Source of the DNA: Blastopirellula marina
GTDB taxonomy: Bacteria > Planctomycetota > Planctomycetia > Pirellulales > Pirellulaceae
Assembly (NCBI RefSeq): GCF_002967715.1
Contig: NZ_PUIA01000042.1
Coordinates: forward strand, 124,001 to 188,000
Direction: 5' to 3'
Length of the DNA: 64,000 nucleotides
Shown: positions 43,537 to 52,008 of the stretch, piece after piece
Numbering within the stretch: position 1 is the first letter of the stretch
How the letters are laid out: every line of letters starts with the position of its first letter
Notes under the pieces: generated by a model
What the model was told of the DNA's origin: nothing
Databases searched by the model: none
What the model saw: the letters and a program-made list of their open reading frames with translations, nothing else
Translations under genes and position numbers: made by a program

Positions 43537-44088
43537 GTGACGGAAGCGGACGTCGACAAAATCGAAAGCGAGTTGGGGATCACGCTTCCCATGGACTATC
43601 GAGAGATAGTGCTGCACTTTCCCGTTCGCTTTGAAGCGGGAACGACTGATGGCTTTCTCTGGGACGACGCAGCGGCGCTGATCGAGAGAAATCGGGAACT
43701 GACATCGGCGCGTAAACCTTGGGGCGTTGAACTCCAGCCGCTGCCAGAGCAGTATTTCTTCATTGGCGACGACAAAGCGGGCTGGCAGTATTTGATCGAT
43801 ACGACGAGCGAGCCCTCGTTGGTTTACATCATGGAGTACGAGAGTATCGAGCGAATCCAGCCAATCTCGACCTATCTGAACGCGGATAAAGAGCACGTTT
43901 TGCTTTCAGAGTGGTTTCACGACTACCTGAAAACTTATCGCGACGACGGGGTCGATATCACCGCGAAAAAATTTCCGGCCAGTGAACCGACCTTGGGCGG
44001 ACTGTTTGTGTTGTTCGCTTTCTGCTGCTTGATTGCTTTAGTCTTCGTGTTGCTGACGATAGGCATCGAGATGATTCAAGGCAAATGA
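43537..44088 (+). CDS. SMI1/KNR4 family protein with C-terminal membrane helix
   Basis: This 183-aa protein begins with GTG at 43537 (MTEADVDKIESELGITLPMD). It has the SMI1/KNR4 hallmarks: an N-terminal helix ending in LPMDYREIVLHFP and the beta segment FFIGDDKAGWQYLIDTTSEP with the Gly-Asp turn. The C-terminal 25 residues are a hydrophobic helix (LFVLFAFCCLIALVFVLL), so it is tail-anchored, which is unusual for this family. SMI1/KNR4 proteins often act as immunity proteins against polymorphic toxins; no toxin gene is adjacent, so this role is not supported here. Confidence 0.8.
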   Translation: MTEADVDKIESELGITLPMDYREIVLHFPVRFEAGTTDGFLWDDAAALIERNRELTSARKPWGVELQPLPEQYFFIGDDKAGWQYLIDTTSEPSLVYIMEYESIERIQPISTYLNADKEHVLLSEWFHDYLKTYRDDGVDITAKKFPASEPTLGGLFVLFAFCCLIALVFVLLTIGIEMIQGK

Positions 44089-44098
44089 GCTTCAAGCG

Positions 44099-45049
44099 TT
44101 ACTTGGCAGGCTCGGTCGCCACTTGTTGCCCCATCCCTTTGGTAAGGGCCATGAACGCCGATTCGAGGTTGATTTCCTCTTCGCGGAACATCGTGAGCTT
44201 GTGCCCTGCTTGGATCAGCAGGGTGGGCAGGTCACTGTAGTCTTCGGCATCTTTCTTCAGCGTGACCAACAAGTGATCGACGCGCGACTCAATGCTTTCG
44301 ACGATATCGGCTTGTTCCAGCACTTTGCCGGCGGCATCGTTATCGCCAGCCACGGCAACCAGCAGCGTAGTCTTCTGCTTAACCTGCTTCATGACCTCGG
44401 CGACCGAAGCGTTCACTTCCAGCACGCCGCGATCGATGATGCCAATCTTGTTACACACGTCGGCCAGTTCCGGGAGAATGTGGCTGGAAACGATGATCGT
44501 TTTGCCCATGTCCCGCAGACGCTTGAGCAGATTTCGCATCTGAATACGAGCACGCGGGTCCAAGCCGCTGGCCGGTTCGTCCAGCAGCAGAACCTGAGGG
44601 TTGTGCAGCATCACGCGGGCCAGGCCCAGACGCTGCGTTTGCCCGCGCGAAAGCGTGTTAGCGAACGCGTTGCGTTTGAATTCGAGGTCGACCAGTTCGA
44701 GCATCTCGTTGCATACCTTGGCCCTCTCTTTGCCATTGATGCGGTAGGCGGCGGCAAAGAATTCGAGGTACTCGATCACTTTCATGTCGTCGTACACACC
44801 AAAGAAGTCAGGCATGTAACCAACCAACCGGCGAATTTCTTTGGGCTTGGTGTAGATCGAATTACCGCAGACGTAGGCTTCGCCCCAGGTAGGATTAAGC
44901 AGCGTCGCGATAATTCGCATGGTGGTCGTTTTGCCGGCACCGTTGGGGCCGATGAAACCGAACACGTCCCCCTGATCGAGATCGAGTTCAATACCTTTGA
45001 TCGCGAAGAAATCGCCGTACTTTTTGGTCAGGTCGACAGTCTTGATCAT
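44099..45049 (-). CDS. ABC transporter ATP-binding protein
   Basis: This 316-aa ATPase has Walker A GPNGAGKTT near residue 35, the signature helix LSRGQTQRLGLARVMLHNPQ (an LSRGQ variant) and Walker B VLLLDEPASGLDP, with a C-terminal extension of about 100 residues as in GldA/NodI-like exporters. Its ATG overlaps the stop of the upstream 757-aa membrane protein by 4 bp, so the two are coupled. No ABC-2 permease gene is next to it in this window, although the GldG-like partner provides membrane segments. Confidence 0.94.
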   Translation of the reverse strand: MIKTVDLTKKYGDFFAIKGIELDLDQGDVFGFIGPNGAGKTTTMRIIATLLNPTWGEAYVCGNSIYTKPKEIRRLVGYMPDFFGVYDDMKVIEYLEFFAAAYRINGKERAKVCNEMLELVDLEFKRNAFANTLSRGQTQRLGLARVMLHNPQVLLLDEPASGLDPRARIQMRNLLKRLRDMGKTIIVSSHILPELADVCNKIGIIDRGVLEVNASVAEVMKQVKQKTTLLVAVAGDNDAAGKVLEQADIVESIESRVDHLLVTLKKDAEDYSDLPTLLIQAGHKLTMFREEEINLESAFMALTKGMGQQVATEPAK

Positions 45050-47319
45050 TTCTGGGCTATCTCACTCGGGCTGCGCTTCTGAACGGGATAAATAATTCGC
45101 ACGTACGACCACGATTGGGTCTGGGTGTCGTCGACCGGCTGGCCGTCGACCTGGATCTTGCTGGGTGGGTTGGCGACTTTGCCGACCAGGACGGCTCGAT
45201 CACCTGTGATGTGCGAAGAAAGATCCACGTAGCTTTGGAATCGATTGGAAAGACTGGAATAGCTGCGGCCACCAGCAGCACTATGGAACATGGTGATCTC
45301 CATGATCCGCTGAACATCGGTACTTTGACGGTCCCACAGTTCGCCCCCGTCGGTCGACTCTTGGACGCGTCGCCGTTTGAGGACTTTCTCGGTGTTCTGG
45401 GCCGATTGGCCAGGCACGATTCGAGCGGACCCATTCGCCGGCAGCTTGGCCACAAAATATGCCCAGCGGCCATGGAAGACGTAACAGTCGGTCAGTTCCA
45501 TGTCGGTCGGATTGGTCAGCACCCCTTCGATGAGTTGGCTTTCGCGTTCGTTGAGAGGTTCGTACTCGGTTTTGCTGAGCGGCCCCCAGCCACGCCCCAT
45601 CAGTGTTTTGGAAGACCAGATTTGAATGGGCAACTCTTGCAGCGATGCCTGGGTCGTGTCGTCTTTCAGGGCGAAGTTGATCGCGTAAGGTGTTGGCACC
45701 GTCGAGATCGACTGACGAGCACTCATGCCCCCCAAGCCTGAGCCGGCGAGACCTTGCCAGCTGACCAGTTGGTTCCAGTTATTCGACGGGACGGTGACTG
45801 GCTGCAGGTTGACTTCATACCGCTGCGATTCTGGGCTGAACAAATGGAACCAGGTAGTCGAACGCACCAGCTGGCTTTCCAGGTCGATGTCGACGACTTC
45901 GACGTGATTCATCTTGAGTGAAGTCCCCTTCCACCATGTCGCCAGCGACCAGATACCGACACTGGCCAGCAGAATCATGGCGGGAAAGGTGACCCAGGTC
46001 CATTCCATCCGCAGGCCCACCTTGCGGAGGAAGAAATAGTCGCCGGGGCCGATCAGCGCCAGGTAGGCGATGATGATAAACCCGATCAAGAAGAACGATA
46101 CGCTGCGCACGCCAGGGAACTGATCGAGTGCTAATCGTAGCTGACCGGCAATGTCGGTATAGCCGAAGTGAGCAACGCTGCTACCGGACTGCATTGAGAC
46201 CTTCGATTCGTCCAGCCGGTCGCTGATGCCATCCAGCAGAAGCTTGAGCAGCGGTTCGCGACCGGGCCAGTTGGCGATTGGGTTGGCGGACAGATCGAAG
46301 GCAAAGAACTCGACGACGCCAAATCCATTCGCACTTCGTATCCATAACGGCGTGGAAGCCTGACGCGATCCTTCCTGCACCACGATGATTCCGGATGGGC
46401 TTTGCATGACGGCGATCGGCAATGGCTTTTCAACTGGACGGTCGACATGGGCGACCGTGTTGATCAGCGCTTCTAGTTCGGTGGTATTGCGAAGCTGCTG
46501 GACTTCGCGGAAGGTGCCTGGACAGAAGGAAGCCAGCGGCTTCCCCAGGCCGATCAAGTCGGCAGCCTTGTCGCCGACCGATAGAGTCATCTTGCCCCCC
46601 AGCTTCAGCCACTTCTCAATAGCAGCCAACTGCTCTGGCTGCATGGCACTGATCTGAGCCGGATCGTTGGCCGACCAGACAATGTGGTCGATCCCTTCCA
46701 GCATGTACCATTGGCTGGGGATTTGATAGGGGCTGGGAAGCGTCACGAACGTGGTCGAATCGCTGAGATCGGACGCGTAACGATTGAGGGCTTCGCCGAG
46801 ACCGATATCGGGACCGATCTGGAGGAACAAACGATTGGAAGCGGCGACTGGCTTGGCTAACTGCGAAACGGGGATCTCGCGAATGGAAGTCTTCACGCTC
46901 CCCCCTTCCTCGGTGATGAACTTGATCTTCAAGTTAGAATCACGCCGGCCGATTTTGGCGGGGACACGATAAAAGAAGAGATCGCCTGCTTGATTGGACT
47001 TGGGTGCCATGATCTCGGTTGGCACGCCGTCGCTATCCAAGGCGATGATCGATACCTTGGGCACCGAATTGATAAACTCTTCCGACCGCACCGAGAATCG
47101 AACTTCGGTCCAACTGCCAAGCTTAAAATGGCCGGCGATGCCAAGTTCAGGCGTCAGAACCTGAAGGTCATGTTCTTTGGCCACCCAGTAGCCGGCGGCC
47201 TCTGGTTCGGGTGGTAGCGATGTGTCGGACTGTGCGCGGGCCGGTTGCGATGCAACCAGCAGGCAGCCGAGTACCGCGATCAAGCAGAAGGAAAAGTAGT
47301 TGGGAGTGGGACTCCGCAT
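45046..47319 (-). CDS. GldG-like membrane protein coupled to an ABC ATPase
   Basis: The ATG at 47319 (MRSPTPNYFSFCLIAVLGCL) opens on a signal peptide ending near PARA; an ATG at 47367 would add 16 residues. The 757-aa product has a long periplasmic-type part, with a segment like an inactive glutaminase/ThuA-like fold (LEGIDHIVWSANDPAQISAM, WLKLGGKMTLSVGDKAADLI). Two helices follow at about 430-500 (SFFLIGFIIIAYLALIGPGD, then FPAMILLASVGIWSLATWW), then a C-terminal beta-rich part. GldG-type proteins work with an ABC ATPase and permease. It precedes and is coupled to the ATPase gene. Confidence 0.8.
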   Translation of the reverse strand: MRSPTPNYFSFCLIAVLGCLLVASQPARAQSDTSLPPEPEAAGYWVAKEHDLQVLTPELGIAGHFKLGSWTEVRFSVRSEEFINSVPKVSIIALDSDGVPTEIMAPKSNQAGDLFFYRVPAKIGRRDSNLKIKFITEEGGSVKTSIREIPVSQLAKPVAASNRLFLQIGPDIGLGEALNRYASDLSDSTTFVTLPSPYQIPSQWYMLEGIDHIVWSANDPAQISAMQPEQLAAIEKWLKLGGKMTLSVGDKAADLIGLGKPLASFCPGTFREVQQLRNTTELEALINTVAHVDRPVEKPLPIAVMQSPSGIIVVQEGSRQASTPLWIRSANGFGVVEFFAFDLSANPIANWPGREPLLKLLLDGISDRLDESKVSMQSGSSVAHFGYTDIAGQLRLALDQFPGVRSVSFFLIGFIIIAYLALIGPGDYFFLRKVGLRMEWTWVTFPAMILLASVGIWSLATWWKGTSLKMNHVEVVDIDLESQLVRSTTWFHLFSPESQRYEVNLQPVTVPSNNWNQLVSWQGLAGSGLGGMSARQSISTVPTPYAINFALKDDTTQASLQELPIQIWSSKTLMGRGWGPLSKTEYEPLNERESQLIEGVLTNPTDMELTDCYVFHGRWAYFVAKLPANGSARIVPGQSAQNTEKVLKRRRVQESTDGGELWDRQSTDVQRIMEITMFHSAAGGRSYSSLSNRFQSYVDLSSHITGDRAVLVGKVANPPSKIQVDGQPVDDTQTQSWSYVRIIYPVQKRSPSEIAQK

Positions 47320-47548
47320 CGTGTTACCAAAACAAGCGTAGGCCTGTTCTCTTAGCGGTGGAATCATTGGGACAGTCTGGCGTGTCAGGCCACGATCAAG
47401 CTGCTTCGGGTGATTTGCATTGGTTGGATCATGCCAAGGCTAAGCAAGGCCCTTGTAGCAAACTATTTAGGATAATCGGCACCGGCGATTGGGGCGAGCC
47501 AAAGCACGCGGCGGGTGCCCGAAATTTGCCGGAAGTTAACACCGTATT

Positions 47549-47893
47549 TTACGGTTTTTCCGCATCATCACACGTGCAGACGAATTTCCCACAGCCGGGG
47601 CAGCCGCTGCCATATTTTTCGTTCAATGCTTCGGCCAGGTCGATTCCGGCGACATTGGCGATGGTGGCCAGCCAGGCAATCACGTCGGCGAACTCCTCCT
47701 TCCGCTCCTGGTGCGTGCCCCCACGAAGTGCGGATGAGAGCTCCCCCACTTCTTCCATGAGCCACATGAATGTTCCTTCAATGCCGCGAGACTCGTCTTT
47801 TTCGTAGTACATCTCGCGAATCAGCTTTTGGAGCTGGCGGAACCCGACATCGTCGGCGTTGGTCTGTTGGTGGGAACTATCAGACGAGGTCAT
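47549..47893 (-). CDS. MazG-like nucleotide pyrophosphohydrolase with Cys-rich tail
   Basis: This 114-aa protein is a single all-alpha NTP pyrophosphatase domain of the MazG type: LIREMYYEKDESRG, then WLMEEVGELSSALRGG with the EExxE metal motif, and EEFADVIAWLATIANVAGID with the second ExxD pair. It should hydrolyse (d)NTPs to the monophosphate. The last 20 residues add GSGCPGCGKFVCTCDDAEKP, with four cysteines in CxxC-x4-CxC spacing, a probable small metal site not found in standard MazG. It follows the TPR-gluzincin gene by 12 bp and is likely co-transcribed with it. Confidence 0.9.
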   Translation of the reverse strand: MTSSDSSHQQTNADDVGFRQLQKLIREMYYEKDESRGIEGTFMWLMEEVGELSSALRGGTHQERKEEFADVIAWLATIANVAGIDLAEALNEKYGSGCPGCGKFVCTCDDAEKP

Positions 47894-47905
47894 AGGGTTT
47901 CTCGG

Positions 47906-50734
47906 TTAATCTTTGAGGATGGCTTTCGCGGCAGCGTTTTCGGGATCGATTTCGAGAACCCGCTGGGCCAACTTGAGAGCTTTTTCGTTGTTCTCAATTT
48001 GCTTGTAAAGCTCTGCCGCTTCGACCGACCACGATACCGTTTTTGGTCGCAACTGACCAGCAACCTCAAACTCGCGTGCCGCCAGATCCCGCTTATTTTG
48101 ACCGCGATAGGCCTGAGCCAACAACGCGTGCGCGTCGGCATCGGTTACCTGAATGCCGATCACTTCGTAAGCCCAGCGTGCCGCTTCCTCCCACGACTCT
48201 TGCTGTAGGAGGATTTCAGCCATCTTTTTCCGCAGAAGCACGTCGTGGTGCTTCTGAGCGGCTATCTGGGGAATCAACTCGAGCAGCGCCACATTGTCTT
48301 TTTTCAGCAGATGAATGCGGAGGATCGATTCCTGCCAATCGAGCTGTCCAGGTTCCTCGTCGGCCCCACGCTGATACAGCTTGAGTGCGTCGTCGAAGCG
48401 TTTCTGTTTCACCCGCAAGCCGGCCAGAAGAGCAACCGCATTGCGTTCGAATCGATCGCTGCCGGCGGCGGTCTCGAATTCCGCGATCGCCTCATCGTTG
48501 TCGCCAATAGTAAGGTAGAGTCGCCCTTGTACGTAATGGGCCAGTGGCTGGTCCTTATCGGCGGCTAAGGCCTTCTTGGCATGATCACGGGCATCGGGAA
48601 GCGCCTTGCGTTTGAGGTAAATGAAGGCCAACTGTGCTTGGGCGTCGGCATCCTGCGGGTTCTCTTCAACCGTTTGATAAAGCTCAGCGAAGGACTGCTC
48701 GGCGTCGGTGCTGAGCTTGATGCCTGTGACTTCTTGCTTCAGAAACGCGACATACTCTTTCTCGAATTCCGCTTTGTCGATTTGAAACACATCCTGCAAG
48801 ATTTCATCGGTCGTCTGGTAGTTGTGGTAGGCGGCCAGCATCCTGGCGAGGGCATCATCGCCGAACTTCTGCTGGATGAACTGCGAATAGTAATAGGCCT
48901 GGCAGTAGGCCATGGTCCAGTCGTCCTGATCGCTGGGACGAATGAAACCATAGTTGATCGTATCGAGATTGAAGACGCGATCCTCAGCCAGGCGGCGCGC
49001 GAGCAGGGTCTGCCATTCGGGTGGACGTTGTTCGCTTTCGTACGAGACCGCCAAGGCCTCGGTGAACCAGTGCGGGATGTTGAAGTCGGTTTGCTGCAGG
49101 TTCACCACATGCACAAACTCATGACGAATGACGTGGGCCCAGTTGTAAGGGTTGGGTACTGCGTCTGGCGAGGCCATGGCAATCATCTTACCGGCACACG
49201 CGCCGACCGTTCCGATGTAGGGTAGCCCGACCATGCGAGCACTGAACCAGCCGTGCCCGCTGGTATTCTTGGCCTGGTTGAAGATCTCGATCAGCGACTT
49301 CTCCTTCGGCGTGTAGCCGAGGCCTTGGCATACTTTGGGGTAGACGTTTTCTTCGAGGAACCGCGACATGTAGACGGCCAGCAAGCGATCCTTCGAAGGA
49401 TCGAAGCGGATGACGAAGTGATCGGTTTCGATCGTTTCGTAGGTGGCCAACACGTCGAGGACTTCCAGCGTGTTCTTCACGCGGACGTTGAACGGATCGG
49501 CCGCGAAGGCTTCGTCGAGAACTTCTTTTGCGGTTTCTTCCTCGCCCATCCGCATTAAGACCATGCCCAGATCGCCATGCACGCGGATCAACTGCGGCAT
49601 CTGTTTCCGAGCTTGCGCGAGGTACTTCGCCGCATCGGGGTACTTACGCACGATGTCGCTGCCGCTACCCAACGCCGCATAGAACTCGCCCTGGTTTTTA
49701 TGGGCTTGTCCAACCTGGGTAAGAAGCTCACCCAAGCGGGTTGGCTCGTCGGAGTCGGTTTGTGTCAGTTCGCCTCCATCCGCAGCCAGCATTGCCGAGG
49801 CAAGGTATCCTTTTGATGTCTGATTGTTGGGGTTGAGCTTAACCACCTCGTGGAAGATCTCGATCGCCTGTTCCGGCCGGAAATCGGTCAGCTTGGCTTT
49901 GCCTTGAACCTGCTTGGCCTTGATATGCTGCGGGTTAATGCCCAGGGCAAGTTCGGCCGTGCGCAGCGCGGCATCGACGTCGTAGCCGTTCAGCTCGATC
50001 TCTCCCTTCAGGGCATAGATGTCGGCGCTGTTGGCATTGATAGCCAGGGCCTTGTTCAGATGCTTGGCGGCCTCGGCCATGTTGTACTTCTCGGCGAAGA
50101 GTTGCGCCATGGCAAGCTCCGCTTGCCAGTAGTTGGGATCACGCTTGAGAACATCGGGATAAAGGTCGTTGACCAGGAACTGAAACTGGCCGCTGTTGCG
50201 TGTCCAGCGGGCGTACTGTGATGCGGCCTGGCCGATGTAATAGAGATCTTCGGCCGAGTCGAAGTTGTCCTGCTCGTTGTAGTAGTCGACGAACCACTCG
50301 TAACCGGCCTGGGCCGATTCAAGATCGCCTTGCACGCGAGCAAGCTCGGCGCGAAGCCAACGGGCCAGTGTTTGCGAATCATCCAGGGCGAGTGAACGTT
50401 TCACGGCCTCGTCAGCTTCTTTCCATTGGCCCCGCTCGAACTGCAGTCGGGCGACTTCGGCCAGAAGTGCGGCAGTGGGCTGGTTGTCTTTCGCGAAGGA
50501 GGTAATCGCAGCGAGGGCTTCGTCTCGTTTCCCTTGCGAGTCGAGACTACGGGAAAGCAGAATGACCGATTTGACATCGGTGGGCGATTCGCCGATCTGC
50601 GCGACAACCTCCGCATAGCGTCCTTGCTGAAGGTTGGTACGAAGTGTCTGCACGTCGGCAGCGATCGCGAAGCCAAAAGTCGAGAGTGCAAACGTGAAAG
50701 CCAGTAGTGCGATGGCGGCGTGGCGGGTCGTCAA
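47906..50734 (-). CDS. Exported TPR protein with gluzincin (peptidase MA-like) domain
   Basis: This 942-aa protein has a signal peptide (MTTRHAAIALLAFTFALSTF ... AIAADV). Tetratricopeptide repeats fill about 30-450. In the middle lies a metallopeptidase domain: FDPSKDRLLAVYMSRFLEEN, then HVIRHEFVHVVN with the HExxH zinc motif at about 537-541 and a glutamate in WFTEALAVSYE as third ligand. This is the gluzincin layout of the peptidase MA family. More TPRs follow to the C-terminus (QPLAHYVQGRLYLTIGDNDE and others). It probably acts outside the cytoplasm on envelope proteins. Leads the MazG-like gene by 12 bp. Confidence 0.9.
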   Translation of the reverse strand: MTTRHAAIALLAFTFALSTFGFAIAADVQTLRTNLQQGRYAEVVAQIGESPTDVKSVILLSRSLDSQGKRDEALAAITSFAKDNQPTAALLAEVARLQFERGQWKEADEAVKRSLALDDSQTLARWLRAELARVQGDLESAQAGYEWFVDYYNEQDNFDSAEDLYYIGQAASQYARWTRNSGQFQFLVNDLYPDVLKRDPNYWQAELAMAQLFAEKYNMAEAAKHLNKALAINANSADIYALKGEIELNGYDVDAALRTAELALGINPQHIKAKQVQGKAKLTDFRPEQAIEIFHEVVKLNPNNQTSKGYLASAMLAADGGELTQTDSDEPTRLGELLTQVGQAHKNQGEFYAALGSGSDIVRKYPDAAKYLAQARKQMPQLIRVHGDLGMVLMRMGEEETAKEVLDEAFAADPFNVRVKNTLEVLDVLATYETIETDHFVIRFDPSKDRLLAVYMSRFLEENVYPKVCQGLGYTPKEKSLIEIFNQAKNTSGHGWFSARMVGLPYIGTVGACAGKMIAMASPDAVPNPYNWAHVIRHEFVHVVNLQQTDFNIPHWFTEALAVSYESEQRPPEWQTLLARRLAEDRVFNLDTINYGFIRPSDQDDWTMAYCQAYYYSQFIQQKFGDDALARMLAAYHNYQTTDEILQDVFQIDKAEFEKEYVAFLKQEVTGIKLSTDAEQSFAELYQTVEENPQDADAQAQLAFIYLKRKALPDARDHAKKALAADKDQPLAHYVQGRLYLTIGDNDEAIAEFETAAGSDRFERNAVALLAGLRVKQKRFDDALKLYQRGADEEPGQLDWQESILRIHLLKKDNVALLELIPQIAAQKHHDVLLRKKMAEILLQQESWEEAARWAYEVIGIQVTDADAHALLAQAYRGQNKRDLAAREFEVAGQLRPKTVSWSVEAAELYKQIENNEKALKLAQRVLEIDPENAAAKAILKD

Positions 50735-50865
50735 GCGAATGGGCTCCTCCCCTCCCCTGCCCTGTCCGGCGAAGAGGGAAAATTTTAGAATGCAGTGTCG
50801 ACTTTATTCTAGCTGTACGCGTCTTCCAGGGCGAAAGTTTTCGCCCAGATCACGAGTTTGACCCC

Positions 50866-51186
50866 ATGTCTGAGTTTCATACCGTCGCAAAAGTTGGTGA
50901 TATCCCCGAAGGCCAAGGTCAGGCTTTTAACGTCGGGGGGCGTACCGTCGCCGTGTTTAACACCAAAGAAGGTTACCAGGCGATCGATGACTTCTGCCCA
51001 CACATGGGGGCATCGCTCGCTTCGGGGCCACTGGAAGACGGTGTGGTTGTCTGTCCGTGGCATGCGTGGGGTTTTCAACTGTGCGATGGTGCCTGGCTCG
51101 ATAATCCGAAGATCAAGGTCGACTGCTTCGAGGTCCGCGTGGTCGACGACGAGATCCAGGTCCGCGTTAATGAAAAGACCAACTAG
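50866..51186 (+). CDS. Rieske [2Fe-2S] ferredoxin-like protein (NirD type)
   Basis: The ATG at 50866 gives a 106-aa protein that is one Rieske domain. The cluster ligands are C44 and H46 in DFCPHMGASL and C63 and H66 in VVCPWHAWGF. Such small soluble proteins act as ferredoxins or as the small subunit of nitrite reductase (NirD). No NirB or ring-hydroxylating oxygenase gene is nearby, so its electron partner is unknown. It is divergent from the TPR-gluzincin gene, and its stop overlaps that of yebC tail to tail by 4 bp. Confidence 0.93.
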   Translation: MSEFHTVAKVGDIPEGQGQAFNVGGRTVAVFNTKEGYQAIDDFCPHMGASLASGPLEDGVVVCPWHAWGFQLCDGAWLDNPKIKVDCFEVRVVDDEIQVRVNEKTN

Positions 51187-51932
51187 CCGTCAATCTCGGC
51201 CATAACTTCCTCGGAAATGTTGAAGTTCGCCGAGACACCTTGGACGTCGTCGTGGTCGTCGAGGGCGGACATCAACTGCATCAGCTTCCGGGCATCGTTT
51301 CCATCGACATCAACGTAATCTTTCGGGAGCCTTGTGACGCCGGAGCTGTCGATTTCAATGCCCGCTTTCTCTAGGGCTTCCTGCACGTCCGAGTAAACTT
51401 CCGGTGGGCAGGTAATCGTGAATTGCTCTGCTTCTCGCTGGATGTCATCGGCCCCAGCTTCGAGCGTGATCTCCATCAACTGTTCTTCGCTCAATTGATC
51501 GAGTGGAAGGTGGAAGACTCCTTTGCGATCGAAGTTCCACGCGACACAGCCGCTCGCTCCCAGGTTGCCGCCGTTGGTATCGAACAGCTTCCGCAATTCC
51601 GGTGCGGTTCGGTTGCGATTGTCGGTTAGCGTGTCGACCAGTACGGCGACACCACATGGGCCGTAGCCTTCGTAGAGGATCTCTTCGTAGGCATCTCCCT
51701 TCGATTCGCCAGTTCCTTTTTTGATGGCGCGATCGATGGTGTCATTCGGCATGCGGGCACTCTTGGCATCGGAAATCGCCAGGCGTAATCGCGGGTTAGA
51801 TCCGGGATCGCCGCCACCCATCTGAGCTGCGACCGTAATCGCCTTCGAGCACTTGTTCCAGATCTTGCCCCGTTTGTTATCGACTGCGGCCTTCTTGCGT
51901 TTGATGTTGGCCCAGTGGGAATGTCCTGCCAT
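51183..51932 (-). CDS. YebC/TACO1 family protein
   Basis: The canonical start MAGHSHWANIKRKKAAVDNK and the standard 249-aa length identify the family. Conserved segments such as NPRLRLAISDAKSARMPNDT, EILYEGYGPCGVAVLVDTLT and GCVAWNFDRKGVF are all present. YebC proteins have been described as transcription regulators and, more recently, as factors that relieve ribosome stalling at proline stretches. Cytoplasmic. Convergent with the Rieske gene, sharing 4 bp at the stops. Confidence 0.95.
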   Translation of the reverse strand: MAGHSHWANIKRKKAAVDNKRGKIWNKCSKAITVAAQMGGGDPGSNPRLRLAISDAKSARMPNDTIDRAIKKGTGESKGDAYEEILYEGYGPCGVAVLVDTLTDNRNRTAPELRKLFDTNGGNLGASGCVAWNFDRKGVFHLPLDQLSEEQLMEITLEAGADDIQREAEQFTITCPPEVYSDVQEALEKAGIEIDSSGVTRLPKDYVDVDGNDARKLMQLMSALDDHDDVQGVSANFNISEEVMAEIDG

Positions 51933-52008
51933 CGTCTACAATCTCATCGAAATTTGCATGCCGCCTTGGGGCAACGGGGTGAAAAAGGAAGGGGAACTTA
52001 ATAGACCG

